In this document: positions 9,280 to 16,922 of the stretch, piece by piece | Numbering within the stretch: position 1 is the first letter of the stretch | How the letters are laid out: the number at the start of each line of letters is the position of its first letter | The notes under the pieces: generated by a model | What the model saw: the letters and a program-made list of their open reading frames with translations, nothing else | Databases searched by the model: none | What the model was told of the DNA's origin: nothing | Program-made: the position numbers and the translations under genes | Assembly (NCBI RefSeq): GCF_022539255.1 | Contig: NZ_JAKZBV010000001.1 | Coordinates: forward strand, 310,001-374,000 | Origin: Sinomonas terrae | GTDB taxonomy: Bacteria; Actinomycetota; Actinomycetes; Actinomycetales; Micrococcaceae | DNA: 64,000 nt | Direction of reading: 5' to 3'

Positions 9280-9310
9280 GCCGTATCCGAGGCCGCGTAG
9301 CGTTGGCAAC

Positions 9311-10192
9311 ATGGACAACCGGTTGGAAGCGCGCGAGTTCCTGGCGTCGCGCCGTGCGAAGATCACGCCAGAACAAGCAGGGCTGACAGTCTTCGGAGGC
9401 AATCGCAGGGTCCCCGGCCTCCGCCGCGAAGAGGTCGCGATGCTCGCCGGCGTGAGCGTCGACTACTACACCCGGCTCGAGCGCGGGAATCTCGGCGGCG
9501 TCTCGGACAGCGTCCTCGAGGCCCTGGTCCGGGCGCTCCAGCTCGACGAGGCCGAGCGCGACCACCTCTTCGACCTCGCACGGGTCGCGAACGCGTCCTC
9601 TCGTGCCAAGCCGCGAGCCGTGCGGCAACGGGTGCGGCCGAGCGTCCAGTTCATGCTCGACGCGATCACCGGCGCCCCCGCATTCGTGCGCAACGGGCGG
9701 ATGGACATCCTCGCCACCAATCGCCTCGGGGCCGCCCTCTATTCGCAGCTGTACACCGACCCGGTGCGTCCGGCCAACCATTCGCGGTTCATTTTCCTCG
9801 ACCCCCGGGCTCGTGACTTCTACCCCGACTGGAATCTGGCGGCCAACAACAATGTCGCGATTCTGAGAACCGAATCCGGGCGCAATCCGTATGACAAGGG
9901 CCTCGCGGATTTGGTCGGCGAGCTCTCAATGCGAAGCGACGAATTCCGGACTCGCTGGGCTGCCCACAATGTGCGCCGGCACTATTCGGGCAACAAGAAA
10001 TTCCACCACCCCGTGGTGGGCGATCTCGAACTCCTGTATGAGGCGATGGAGCTCGCCGAGGATCCGGGGCTCACCCTGACGGTCTATCCCGCTGAGCCCG
10101 GGTCGAAATCGGAGGAGTCGCTGCGGCTCCTGGCGAGCTGGGCGGCGACCGAGCGGATCGAGGACCTCGCGCGGGCGACGGCGGGCGAGTAG
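9311..10192 (+). CDS. XRE-family regulator with MmyB-like ligand domain
   Basis: This 293-residue protein has a helix-turn-helix at about residues 30-75 (GLRREEVAMLAGVSVDYYTRLERG) followed by a C-terminal sensor domain of the MmyB-like type (RMDILATNRLGAALYSQLY, then SRFIFLDP and the DFYPDW segment). Members of this family usually sit next to and repress a divergent oxidoreductase gene, as here. The ATG at 9311 puts the start just ahead of the conserved MDNRLEAREFLASRR. The ribosome binding site is poor, so the transcript may be nearly leaderless. Confidence 0.85.
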   Translation: MDNRLEAREFLASRRAKITPEQAGLTVFGGNRRVPGLRREEVAMLAGVSVDYYTRLERGNLGGVSDSVLEALVRALQLDEAERDHLFDLARVANASSRAKPRAVRQRVRPSVQFMLDAITGAPAFVRNGRMDILATNRLGAALYSQLYTDPVRPANHSRFIFLDPRARDFYPDWNLAANNNVAILRTESGRNPYDKGLADLVGELSMRSDEFRTRWAAHNVRRHYSGNKKFHHPVVGDLELLYEAMELAEDPGLTLTVYPAEPGSKSEESLRLLASWAATERIEDLARATAGE

Positions 10193-10390
10193 ACGGCGGG
10201 GAATGATGGACGACGACGGGGGTGCTCCGGCGGCGAACACTGAGTCCCGCTGATGGCCCGACGCGGAGACAACTGTGTCCAGCCGCGGTACGACCTCGGG
10301 GCACGCCTGTGACTGGACGGAGATCGCCGCCCAGCACCACTGAGATCCCTCGTCTCGCCACGGATGCTCCTCGAGGCGCGCCTAGTGTCG

Positions 10391-11086
10391 ATGGACATGA
10401 CGTCGGAACTGATCGCTCGCCTCGCAGAAGCCTCGGGCAACCGTTGGGGACTCGTGACCACAGCCCAGGCAGAAAGGGCGGGCATCAGCCGTAAGCAGAT
10501 GTCCCGCCTGGCCTCGTTGGGCGCCGTCGTCCGGGTTGCCCAAGGCGTCTACCGGATGGCGCCCGCCTGCGACCCGCGGCTCGAAGGGCTCGTCGCGCGC
10601 TGGCTCATGCTCGCGGCCCCGGTGGAGCCGACGACGGCGACTGGCGCACCTTCCGTCGTCACGGCTGGCGAGAGCGCAGCGCTCCTGCACGGAATCGGGA
10701 GCATCCGATCCGGCAACTACGAGTTCATCGTGCCCGAGCGTCGCCGGACCCGGCTGTCCAGCGTCGTCCTCCGAACGGACGCCCTCACACCCGGGGAGGT
10801 GACCGTCGTCGACCGCATCCCTATACTCACGGTCGAGCGGACCATCGCCGACCTCATCACGACCCGGACGCCGCTGGCCGTCGTGGACCGGATGCTCCGC
10901 GAAGCCGTGCGGCAGAAGAAGCTGCTCTCGACGGACAAGTTCGCCCAGTACCTGGCACCGAGGGCTTCCGACCATGGCCTGCCGCTCGGAGACGGCCGCG
11001 GACTCGCCAAGCTGCTCTTCCAGAGGGCCGGGGTCATTACCCTCCCGCCGAAGAATTCTGCCGGGAAAGCCTTCTCCCGAGTGTGA
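10391..11086 (+). CDS. AbiEi-like antitoxin-domain protein, orphan
   Basis: This 231-residue protein has an N-terminal winged helix reading WGLVTTAQAERAGISRKQM and then GVYRM, followed by the VERTIADLI segment. It resembles the type IV antitoxin AbiEi, which represses its own operon and counters the AbiEii nucleotidyltransferase. No AbiEii gene follows; the next gene is an aldo/keto reductase 53 bases on. The protein may therefore act as a stand-alone transcription factor, as many actinobacterial homologues appear to do. The ATG at 10391 is chosen; the second ATG at 10397 is equally possible. Confidence 0.65.
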   Translation: MDMTSELIARLAEASGNRWGLVTTAQAERAGISRKQMSRLASLGAVVRVAQGVYRMAPACDPRLEGLVARWLMLAAPVEPTTATGAPSVVTAGESAALLHGIGSIRSGNYEFIVPERRRTRLSSVVLRTDALTPGEVTVVDRIPILTVERTIADLITTRTPLAVVDRMLREAVRQKKLLSTDKFAQYLAPRASDHGLPLGDGRGLAKLLFQRAGVITLPPKNSAGKAFSRV

Positions 11087-11139
11087 TTGCTGAATAGGCT
11101 GGAACGCGGCCCCTCAGTAACCTCACACGGAGGATCGTG

Positions 11140-12171
11140 ATGGAATACCGCAATCTCGGCGCCAGTGGCGCCGTCGTCTCAGCCTTCTGCCTCGGCACCA
11201 TGACCTTTGGGCATGAAGCCGACGAATCGACGTCGCACGCAATTCTCGACGATTTCGTCGCGGCGGGAGGCAACTTCATCGATACCGCCGATGTCTACTC
11301 CTCGGGAACCTCCGAGGAGATCATCGGCCGCTGGCTCGCGGCGGACCCCGGCCGGCGTGACCGGCTCGTCATCGCGACGAAGGGCCGCTTCCCGATGGGG
11401 CAGGGGCCTAACGACCTCGGCATTTCCCGGCGCCACCTGCGCACGGCCCTCGACGCGTCGCTGCGGAGGCTCGGCGTCGACCACATCGACCTGTACCAGA
11501 TGCACGCGTGGGATCCGCTGACCCCCATCGAGGAGACGCTGCGTTTCCTCGACGACGCCGTCGCGTCCGGGAAGATTGGCTACTACGGGTTCTCGAACTT
11601 CACCGGGTGGCAGCTCACGAAGGCTGTCTACGAGGCGAAGGCGCACGGCTGGGCGCCCCCGGTCACGCTGCAGCCGCAGTACAGCCTGCTTGTGCGCGGC
11701 ATCGAGTCGGAGATCGTGCCCGCGGCGCTCGACGCCGGGATGGGACTGCTGCCGTGGTCGCCGCTCGGCGGCGGCTGGTTGAGCGGCAAGTACCGGCGGG
11801 ACACCGCACCGACCGGTGCGACCCGCCTCGGAGAGAACCCGCAGCGCGGCATGGAGGCGTGGGAGCCGCGCAACGCGAAGTCCCGCACGTGGGAGATCAT
11901 CGACGCGGTCCGTGAGATCGCGGATGCCCACGGCGTCTCCTCCGCCCAGGTCGCGCTGCGTTGGCTCGCGGACCGGCCCGCCGTCACCTCCGTGCTCCTC
12001 GGGGCCCGCACCCAGGAGCAGCTCGCGGACAACCTCAAGGCCGACGCCCTGCAGCTCGAGCAGGAGGAGACCGAGCGGCTCACGAAGGTCAGCGAGCCGG
12101 AGCTCGATGTCTACCCCTACGGCGAGCAGGCCCTCCAGCAGCGGAGCCGCAAGATCGAGGGCGGCCGCTAG
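11140..12171 (+). CDS. Aldo/keto reductase
   Basis: This 343-residue aldo/keto reductase has FIDTADVYSSGTSEEIIG (catalytic D and Y), IATKGRF (lysine) and LYQMHAWDPLTP (histidine), and ends in the NADPH-binding VLLGARTQEQLADN. The ATG at 11140 is preferred over the GTG three bases upstream because of its spacing to GGAGGA (11129-11134). It resembles the YajO/tas-like group; the substrate is unknown. It is the second of three aldo/keto reductases in this window and has its own terminator downstream. Confidence 0.87.
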   Translation: MEYRNLGASGAVVSAFCLGTMTFGHEADESTSHAILDDFVAAGGNFIDTADVYSSGTSEEIIGRWLAADPGRRDRLVIATKGRFPMGQGPNDLGISRRHLRTALDASLRRLGVDHIDLYQMHAWDPLTPIEETLRFLDDAVASGKIGYYGFSNFTGWQLTKAVYEAKAHGWAPPVTLQPQYSLLVRGIESEIVPAALDAGMGLLPWSPLGGGWLSGKYRRDTAPTGATRLGENPQRGMEAWEPRNAKSRTWEIIDAVREIADAHGVSSAQVALRWLADRPAVTSVLLGARTQEQLADNLKADALQLEQEETERLTKVSEPELDVYPYGEQALQQRSRKIEGGR

Positions 12172-12189
12172 ACCCGGGGGTCCGCTTCA

Positions 12190-12226
12190 GGCGGGGAACC
12201 GTGCCTCAGTGGCACGGCTCCCCGCC
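12190..12226. terminator. Bidirectional terminator hairpin
   Basis: GGCGGGGA-ACCGTGCC pairs with GGCACGG-CTCCCCGCC around a short loop. It lies between the convergent aldo/keto reductase (ends 12171) and the small membrane protein gene, whose stop codon at 12206 lies inside the hairpin. It is likely to stop transcription from both sides. Confidence 0.75.
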
Positions 12227-12799
12227 GAGGAGCCCGCCCAGCCCGGAGAGCGGAGAGCACTTCGACGGCGTGGGCGTAGGTGTGGGCGCTGGCACGGCTG
12301 CTTGAGTCGTCGGAACGGTGGCAGTTGGGGTGGAAGGACCTGGTGCCGCAGCAGACGCGACCACGGGAGCGAGCGTGGCGACAGGCTCATTGGGCGCCGG
12401 GCCCACAGCCTGCGCCGGGCCTGGGTCTGGGCCCGGGTCTGGGCCTGAGCCTCGGCCCGGGACGGCGTGCGCGGTCGCTGGGGCGCCGGTCCCAGAAGTC
12501 CAAGTAGGTGCTGGAGACGTCGTGGTAGGCGGAACCGACTCGAGCGAAGGCGAGGCGAGTCCGGCAGGAGAAGAACCCAGCGTGGGTGCCTGGGAAGGCT
12601 CGCCCGCCCTCGCACTCAGGCCGGGGTCCGGGAGAGTTGTCCTCCACAGAATGGCGCTGACGGCGATTGAGAGGACGGCGACTCCCGTCCAGAAGAGGAG
12701 GCGGCGCCTGTTCCTGATACGCCGGCGTAGCCGCCTCCGCCCCGAGGGCCTCGTAGCGACTCCACCGTTGGACCGATAACCATGGCGCATCGGCCGCAT
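12206..12799 (-). CDS. Small Pro/Thr/Gly-rich single-pass membrane protein
   Basis: This 197-residue protein has a basic N-terminus (RRRLRRRIRNRRR) followed by one membrane helix (LLFWTGVAVLSIAVSAILW). A long low-complexity outer part follows, rich in Pro, Thr, Ala and Gly, including PDPGPDPGPAQ and TPTPTPSK. The topology predicts a short cytoplasmic tail and a wall-spanning extracellular stalk. Two cysteines lie near the C-terminus. I do not recognise the family. It follows the GH16-LGFP gene by 47 bases in the same direction and may be cotranscribed with it. ATGs at 12799 and 12790 are both possible. Confidence 0.6.
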   Translation of the reverse strand: MRPMRHGYRSNGGVATRPSGRRRLRRRIRNRRRLLFWTGVAVLSIAVSAILWRTTLPDPGLSARAGEPSQAPTLGSSPAGLASPSLESVPPTTTSPAPTWTSGTGAPATAHAVPGRGSGPDPGPDPGPAQAVGPAPNEPVATLAPVVASAAAPGPSTPTATVPTTQAAVPAPTPTPTPSKCSPLSGLGGLLGGEPCH

Positions 12800-12846
12800 T
12801 CTCGCACGTTGCGTCGCGAACTGCTCGAATTCGAAAGCGGGTCGAG

Positions 12847-14415
12847 TCAGGAGGAGGCGATGGAGAGGGTCCCGTTGATGTCGCTGATCCGGCCGCCCTG
12901 GAAGTCTTGGCACACACCATTTGGGATGGAATAGACCTCGCTGGTCGGGTAGCCGAGGGTTCCGCCTTCGAAGCCGCTGGACTGCCACGCCGCCCGGATT
13001 GGCCCATACGACTCATGGGTACCCGAGGCCGGCGAGGAGACGATGGCCCCGCCTTGGTAGTTCTGGTACGAGCCGCCATTTGCGAGGCCGGTGACAACGT
13101 CCGTGGTGGGGTAGCCGAGCACTCCGTGCTCGAACCCGGTCGACTGCCACTCAGAGCGGATGGCCCCGACCGACTCATGGGTGCCCGAGGCCGGCGAGGA
13201 GACGACGGCCCCGCCTTGGTAGTTCTGGTACGAGCCCCCGTTCACGAGGCCGGTGACCACCCTTGTGGTCGGGTATCCGAGGACGCCGCCCTCGAAGCCG
13301 AGCTGCTGCCATTCGGCGCGAATAGGCCCCAGCGACTCCTGAGCCCCAGTGGCAGGGGACCAGATGATGGCCCCGCCCTCGTAGTTCTGGTACACGCCGC
13401 CGTCGCGCAGTCCGCCGATCTCGTCGGTCGTCGGATAGCCGAGAACGCCGTTCTCGAAGCCGAGCGCCGCCCACTGGCCGCGGATGGCGCCGTGGGAGAC
13501 CTGCAGGGTGTGCCACGGCGTCGAGATGACGGCGCCGTACTGGTAGTTGCGGTAGAAGCCGCCGTCGCGGATCGGCATGACGCCGCTCGTAGCGCTCCCG
13601 AGCCCCCAACTCGCCGCCTTCGTGTCCATTTCCCCGCTGAGAGTGCCCGCCGCGTAGACGCGGACCCAGTCGACGTACATCTGCGTTGGAGTGGTGGGCG
13701 TTCCATTCGGAAACCAGTCGAGTTGGAGCGTCTGGTGCATCGACTCGGACGGGATGTCGGCGGGATTGGTGTCTCGGAACCACTCCACGCCGTCGACATA
13801 GCCGATGATTCCGCTCGGTGACCAGTCCACGGCGTAGTTATGCCACTGGGTCGTGTCCAGAACCTTGCTCGCCGAAGCCTGGAAGCTGCTTCCGGAGCAG
13901 GCATAGTGAAGGAAGAAGTTGATTCTCGTCGTGTCGCTTTGGCCCTCGGCGTAGTCGGTCTCCGCGCACGTGGGCGAGTTGTTCGAGTCGGGCCAGAGGA
14001 TCATGACGGGGTGATACTTGGGGTCCCGCGCGGAGGTCCTCATCCTGGCCTCCCACCGCCCGTACTCCTGCCGGGCGAACTTCGAGGCGAGGCCCCCAGT
14101 CGTCCCGTTGGCGTCTCCAGAGATGGTCAGCATGCCGTTCGCGACCGTGACCGCGGACGGGGAGCGGACGCCCTGCCCGGCGTTGCCGGCCGAGTTGTAC
14201 ACCTCCCACAGGAGCGGGTTGGGGGTGCTGCCCGTGTTGAACTCGTCCCCGGCCACGACCGGCCCCCAGCCTTGGGTGACTGCGGCCTGGGTGCCGTCGG
14301 AGGTGGAGGTAGTCGTCGCCACTGTGACTGCCGGGCTGGTCGTCGTCGGATAAGCCCAGCCTGACAGCAGCAGTGTGCCGCAGACGGCCGCTGCAGCGGC
14401 CCACCTCGTCGCCAT
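12847..14415 (-). CDS. Secreted GH16 glycoside hydrolase with LGFP repeats
   Basis: This 522-residue exported protein starts with a signal peptide (AAAAAVCGTLLLSGWA). A GH16 jelly-roll domain spans about 50-255 with the catalytic ETDYAE motif, matching the ExDxxE signature in which the two glutamates are nucleophile and acid/base. At least four LGFP repeats follow (cores such as ALGFENGVLGYPT and QLGFEGGVLGYPT), each with a YQNY-GGAI segment. LGFP repeats are known to anchor proteins to the envelope of actinobacteria. The enzyme probably trims a beta-glucan or galactan near the cell wall; the substrate is not visible. It carries its own stem-loop upstream and has a small membrane protein gene downstream. 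Confidence 0.88.
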   Translation of the reverse strand: MATRWAAAAAVCGTLLLSGWAYPTTTSPAVTVATTTSTSDGTQAAVTQGWGPVVAGDEFNTGSTPNPLLWEVYNSAGNAGQGVRSPSAVTVANGMLTISGDANGTTGGLASKFARQEYGRWEARMRTSARDPKYHPVMILWPDSNNSPTCAETDYAEGQSDTTRINFFLHYACSGSSFQASASKVLDTTQWHNYAVDWSPSGIIGYVDGVEWFRDTNPADIPSESMHQTLQLDWFPNGTPTTPTQMYVDWVRVYAAGTLSGEMDTKAASWGLGSATSGVMPIRDGGFYRNYQYGAVISTPWHTLQVSHGAIRGQWAALGFENGVLGYPTTDEIGGLRDGGVYQNYEGGAIIWSPATGAQESLGPIRAEWQQLGFEGGVLGYPTTRVVTGLVNGGSYQNYQGGAVVSSPASGTHESVGAIRSEWQSTGFEHGVLGYPTTDVVTGLANGGSYQNYQGGAIVSSPASGTHESYGPIRAAWQSSGFEGGTLGYPTSEVYSIPNGVCQDFQGGRISDINGTLSIASS

Positions 14416-14480
14416 GCGGCCGAGCGTACCGGTGCCCTTCGGCTGATCCCGGTATTGCCGCGGACGGCGAGTTGAAATCA

Positions 14481-14512
14481 GCTAGGCAGCGATCCATGGA
14501 TCGCTGCCTAGC
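14481..14512 (-). terminator. Perfect 32-bp palindrome, likely terminator
   Basis: GCTAGGCAGCGATCC is followed by AT and its exact complement, giving a 15-bp stem with almost no loop. It lies 14 bases past the stop codon of the monooxygenase gene and upstream of the GH16 gene, both on the minus strand. A short T-rich stretch follows on the minus strand. Because the loop is tiny, it could also act as a protein site or cruciform. Confidence 0.65.
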
Positions 14513-14525
14513 CCTTGGGGGACTC

Positions 14526-16427
14526 TCAGACCGTCTCGGGCTTCCGCGCGCCCAGGATCGGCGCGAAGAACGCGCCGAGCTCGGCGGTGGCGGTCAGCGG
14601 CAGGATGTTCGCAACGTACTGATCCGGGCGCACGACGACGACGACCCCACCGCGGTCAATGCCGCGCACGTCGAAGATGTCTGCCTTCGGGTCGGTCCCG
14701 TAGACCTTCTCGAGATAGGTGAGCTTGAAGGGGCCGACTTGGGGCTTGAACGCTGCGGGGACGGCGTTGATGTCGACGTTGCTGTGGTCCTGCTGGTAGA
14801 TCACCTTGACGTCGAACCACGCGTCGCGATCGGCGCCGGCCGGGGTCGCCGCGAGCGGCGAGTCCGGCGCGGTCTCGAGCCATTCCGCGAAGTCCGCAAC
14901 CGGCGACGCAGCTCCCGCGGGGGCGGCGTCCGCGAACACGTAGATCCGCCACCGGCCATCGGCGGTTGCCTGATGCCCCAGCTGGAGGGGATTCGTGTCA
15001 CACACCCGCACCACGGGCGCGGACTTGAAGCGCTTGCCGATCGGGAAGCCGGCCGCGAGGTCCTGATGCGCCGACTCGGCAATGAGCATGGACGGCGCGT
15101 ACTGGGTCATGAAGCCTGCGGGGAACTCGGCGGTCCGCACGTAGAAGTCCTCGAGCTCGGCCGGGTTTTCGAACTCTTCGGGCTTCTTCGCCATGAGCGT
15201 CGACCACTCCTTGTCGAAGTCGATGAGGTTCTTCGCGATGACCTGCCGCTCCGCCGAGTACGTCGAGAGGAGGCTCTCAAGGCTGCGTCCCTCGAGGACG
15301 TGACCGAGCTTCCAGCCGAGGTTGAAGCCGTCCTGCATCGAGACGTTCATGCCCTGTCCGGCCTTCGCGCTGTGCGTGTGGCAGGCGTCGCCCGTGATGA
15401 ACACGCGCGGCGTGCGCGTGCCGAGCTGCGCCGGGAGGACGTCGTCGAACCTGTCCGTGAGACGGTGGCCCACTTCGTAGACGCTGTGCCACGCGACGTT
15501 GCGCACCTCGACCGTGTAGGGGTGCATGATCTCGTTCGCCTTGGCGATGATCTGCTCGATCGTCGTCTTCCGCACGGCACCGTTGTCGTCCGCCGCGACC
15601 TCGCCGAGATCGACATACATGCGGAAGAGGTGGCCGCCCTCGCGTGGGATCAGGAGGATACTGCCGCTCTCGGCCTGGATTGCGCACTTCTCGCGGATGT
15701 CGGGGAAATCGGTCACGGCGAGGACATCCATGACGCCCCACGCGTGGTTGGCCTGATCCCCGGCGAGGGTGCAGCCGATCGACTGCCGCACCTTGCTGCG
15801 TGCGCCGTCGGCCCCCACGACGTACTTCGCGCGAACCGTCCGCTCCTGGCCCTCGAGCTCTCCCGCGGTGTGCGCCAAGGTGACCTCGACGGGGTACTCG
15901 CTGCCGTCGTCGGCCGTCTTGAGCCCGCGGAACTCGTAGCCGTAGTCCGGCCTCATCCGGGAGGGTGAGTTCGCCATGAACTCGGCGAAGTAGTCGAGGA
16001 CGCGGGCTTGGTTGACGATCAGGTGCGGGAATTCGCTGATGCCCATCTCGTCGTCGACCGCCCGGCCGCCGCGGACGATGCGCGACGGATCGGAGGGGTC
16101 CGGCTTCCAGAACGCCATCTCGGTGATGCGGTACGCCTCGGCGATGATCCGCTCGGCGAAGCCGAAGGCCTGGAAGGTCTCGACGCTGCGCGCCTGGATG
16201 CCATCCGCCTGGCCGATCGCGAGGCGTCCGGGCCGGCGCTCCACGATGCGCGTGGTGATGTCCGGGAATTGGGACAGCTGCGCGGCGGTGATCATGCCCG
16301 CGGGCCCCGTCCCCACGATGAGCACATCGACCTCGTCGGGAAGTTCGTCCGGTCGATTGATGCCGACGCCGGCGGCCGGCTGGATGCGCGGGTCGCCGGA
16401 GACGTAACCGTGGTGGTGGAACTGCAC
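14526..16427 (-). CDS. mobA: FAD monooxygenase, probable 3-hydroxybenzoate 4-monooxygenase
   Basis: This 633-residue flavoprotein has the phenol-hydroxylase architecture. It has an N-terminal FAD fold (VDVLIVGTGPAGMITAAQL), the DG motif (YVVGADGARSKVRQSIG), the GD motif (RVFITGDACHTHSAKAGQGMN), and a C-terminal thioredoxin-like domain of about 190 residues. Length and start (MQFHHHGYVSGD) fit the MobA group, which converts 3-hydroxybenzoate to protocatechuate using NADPH and O2. The downstream protocatechuate operon in the window supports this choice; phenol 2-monooxygenase is the alternative. The gene stands alone between a dyad upstream and a palindrome downstream. Confidence 0.8.
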   Translation of the reverse strand: MQFHHHGYVSGDPRIQPAAGVGINRPDELPDEVDVLIVGTGPAGMITAAQLSQFPDITTRIVERRPGRLAIGQADGIQARSVETFQAFGFAERIIAEAYRITEMAFWKPDPSDPSRIVRGGRAVDDEMGISEFPHLIVNQARVLDYFAEFMANSPSRMRPDYGYEFRGLKTADDGSEYPVEVTLAHTAGELEGQERTVRAKYVVGADGARSKVRQSIGCTLAGDQANHAWGVMDVLAVTDFPDIREKCAIQAESGSILLIPREGGHLFRMYVDLGEVAADDNGAVRKTTIEQIIAKANEIMHPYTVEVRNVAWHSVYEVGHRLTDRFDDVLPAQLGTRTPRVFITGDACHTHSAKAGQGMNVSMQDGFNLGWKLGHVLEGRSLESLLSTYSAERQVIAKNLIDFDKEWSTLMAKKPEEFENPAELEDFYVRTAEFPAGFMTQYAPSMLIAESAHQDLAAGFPIGKRFKSAPVVRVCDTNPLQLGHQATADGRWRIYVFADAAPAGAASPVADFAEWLETAPDSPLAATPAGADRDAWFDVKVIYQQDHSNVDINAVPAAFKPQVGPFKLTYLEKVYGTDPKADIFDVRGIDRGGVVVVVRPDQYVANILPLTATAELGAFFAPILGARKPETV

Positions 16428-16477
16428 GGGCTTTCCTCACTTCGTTGTGGCTGGCTGTCGCCAATTTCAGACTGTTC

Positions 16478-16504
16478 GATAATAGAACTCGGTGTTCTAA
16501 TATC
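16478..16504. promoter_or_regulatory. Operator-like dyad upstream of the monooxygenase
   Basis: GATAATAGAAC (16478-16488) and GTTCTAATATC (16494-16504) are inverted copies with one mismatch, separated by five bases. The site lies 51 bases before the ATG in an AT-rich stretch suited to a promoter. It differs from the pcaH/pobA palindrome, so a separate regulator, not obvious in the window, is likely. Confidence 0.65.
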
Positions 16505-16922
16505 GCTCAATCCATGGTAAGGCAGGTCACAGTCGCGCTTCAAGCCCCAGAGCGAAGGGGACGACGACGGCGGTGCGGCCTGCCGTCGTCGTCCTCCGCG
16601 CGCAGCCGTGCGACGACTCCGTGGTGGGTCGAAGAATACTGAGGCTCCTCATGGAACTAAAGTTCGAGCAATTCAGTAGTTGGGTTGAGAAATTGGCGCA
16701 ACCATGCAGGTTTCTCCGTGGTAATGCTCGCTTTCTCCGTGTTTCGCACTGCATGAATCTCCGTGAGAGGGCTTGGATAAGTTCTCGCCGTCGAAAAGGG
16801 GCGGGATTACGCCCTTTGGAGCCCAAGCCGCAGATTTAACACTATTAGGTTGACAAAGGGCATCCCGGGATGAAGGCTCGGGGCAAAGTGAGCTCCTCGC
16901 TTTCTAGGCCGATAGGACCTAA
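16505..16922. other. AT-richer intergenic stretch before the export pair
   Basis: A hairpin GGACGACGACGGC / GCCGTCGTCGTCC lies at 16559-16594 and belongs to a dispersed word family (family C). After it, from about 16640 to 16860, GC content falls well below the flanks. TTTCTCCGTG-like words recur at about 16709, 16733 and 16756. A TTGACA word lies at 16851, without a convincing -10 box. I searched this stretch for a small lactococcin-972-like precursor and found none with a signal peptide. Confidence 0.45.

Noticed and set aside
10261..10285. GGAGACA / TGTGTCC as an operator before the AbiEi-like gene
   Set aside because: The arms match at only part of their length and similar words are common in this GC-rich gap.
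14373..15968. A 531-residue plus-strand open frame opposite the monooxygenase
   Set aside because: Its composition is that of an antisense shadow (Arg/Asp/Val/Leu-rich without domains), and the monooxygenase on the other strand is certain.
16573..16839. An 88-residue frame before the export pair as a bacteriocin precursor
   Set aside because: It has no signal peptide and none of the glycine/aromatic pattern expected of a lactococcin-972 mature peptide.
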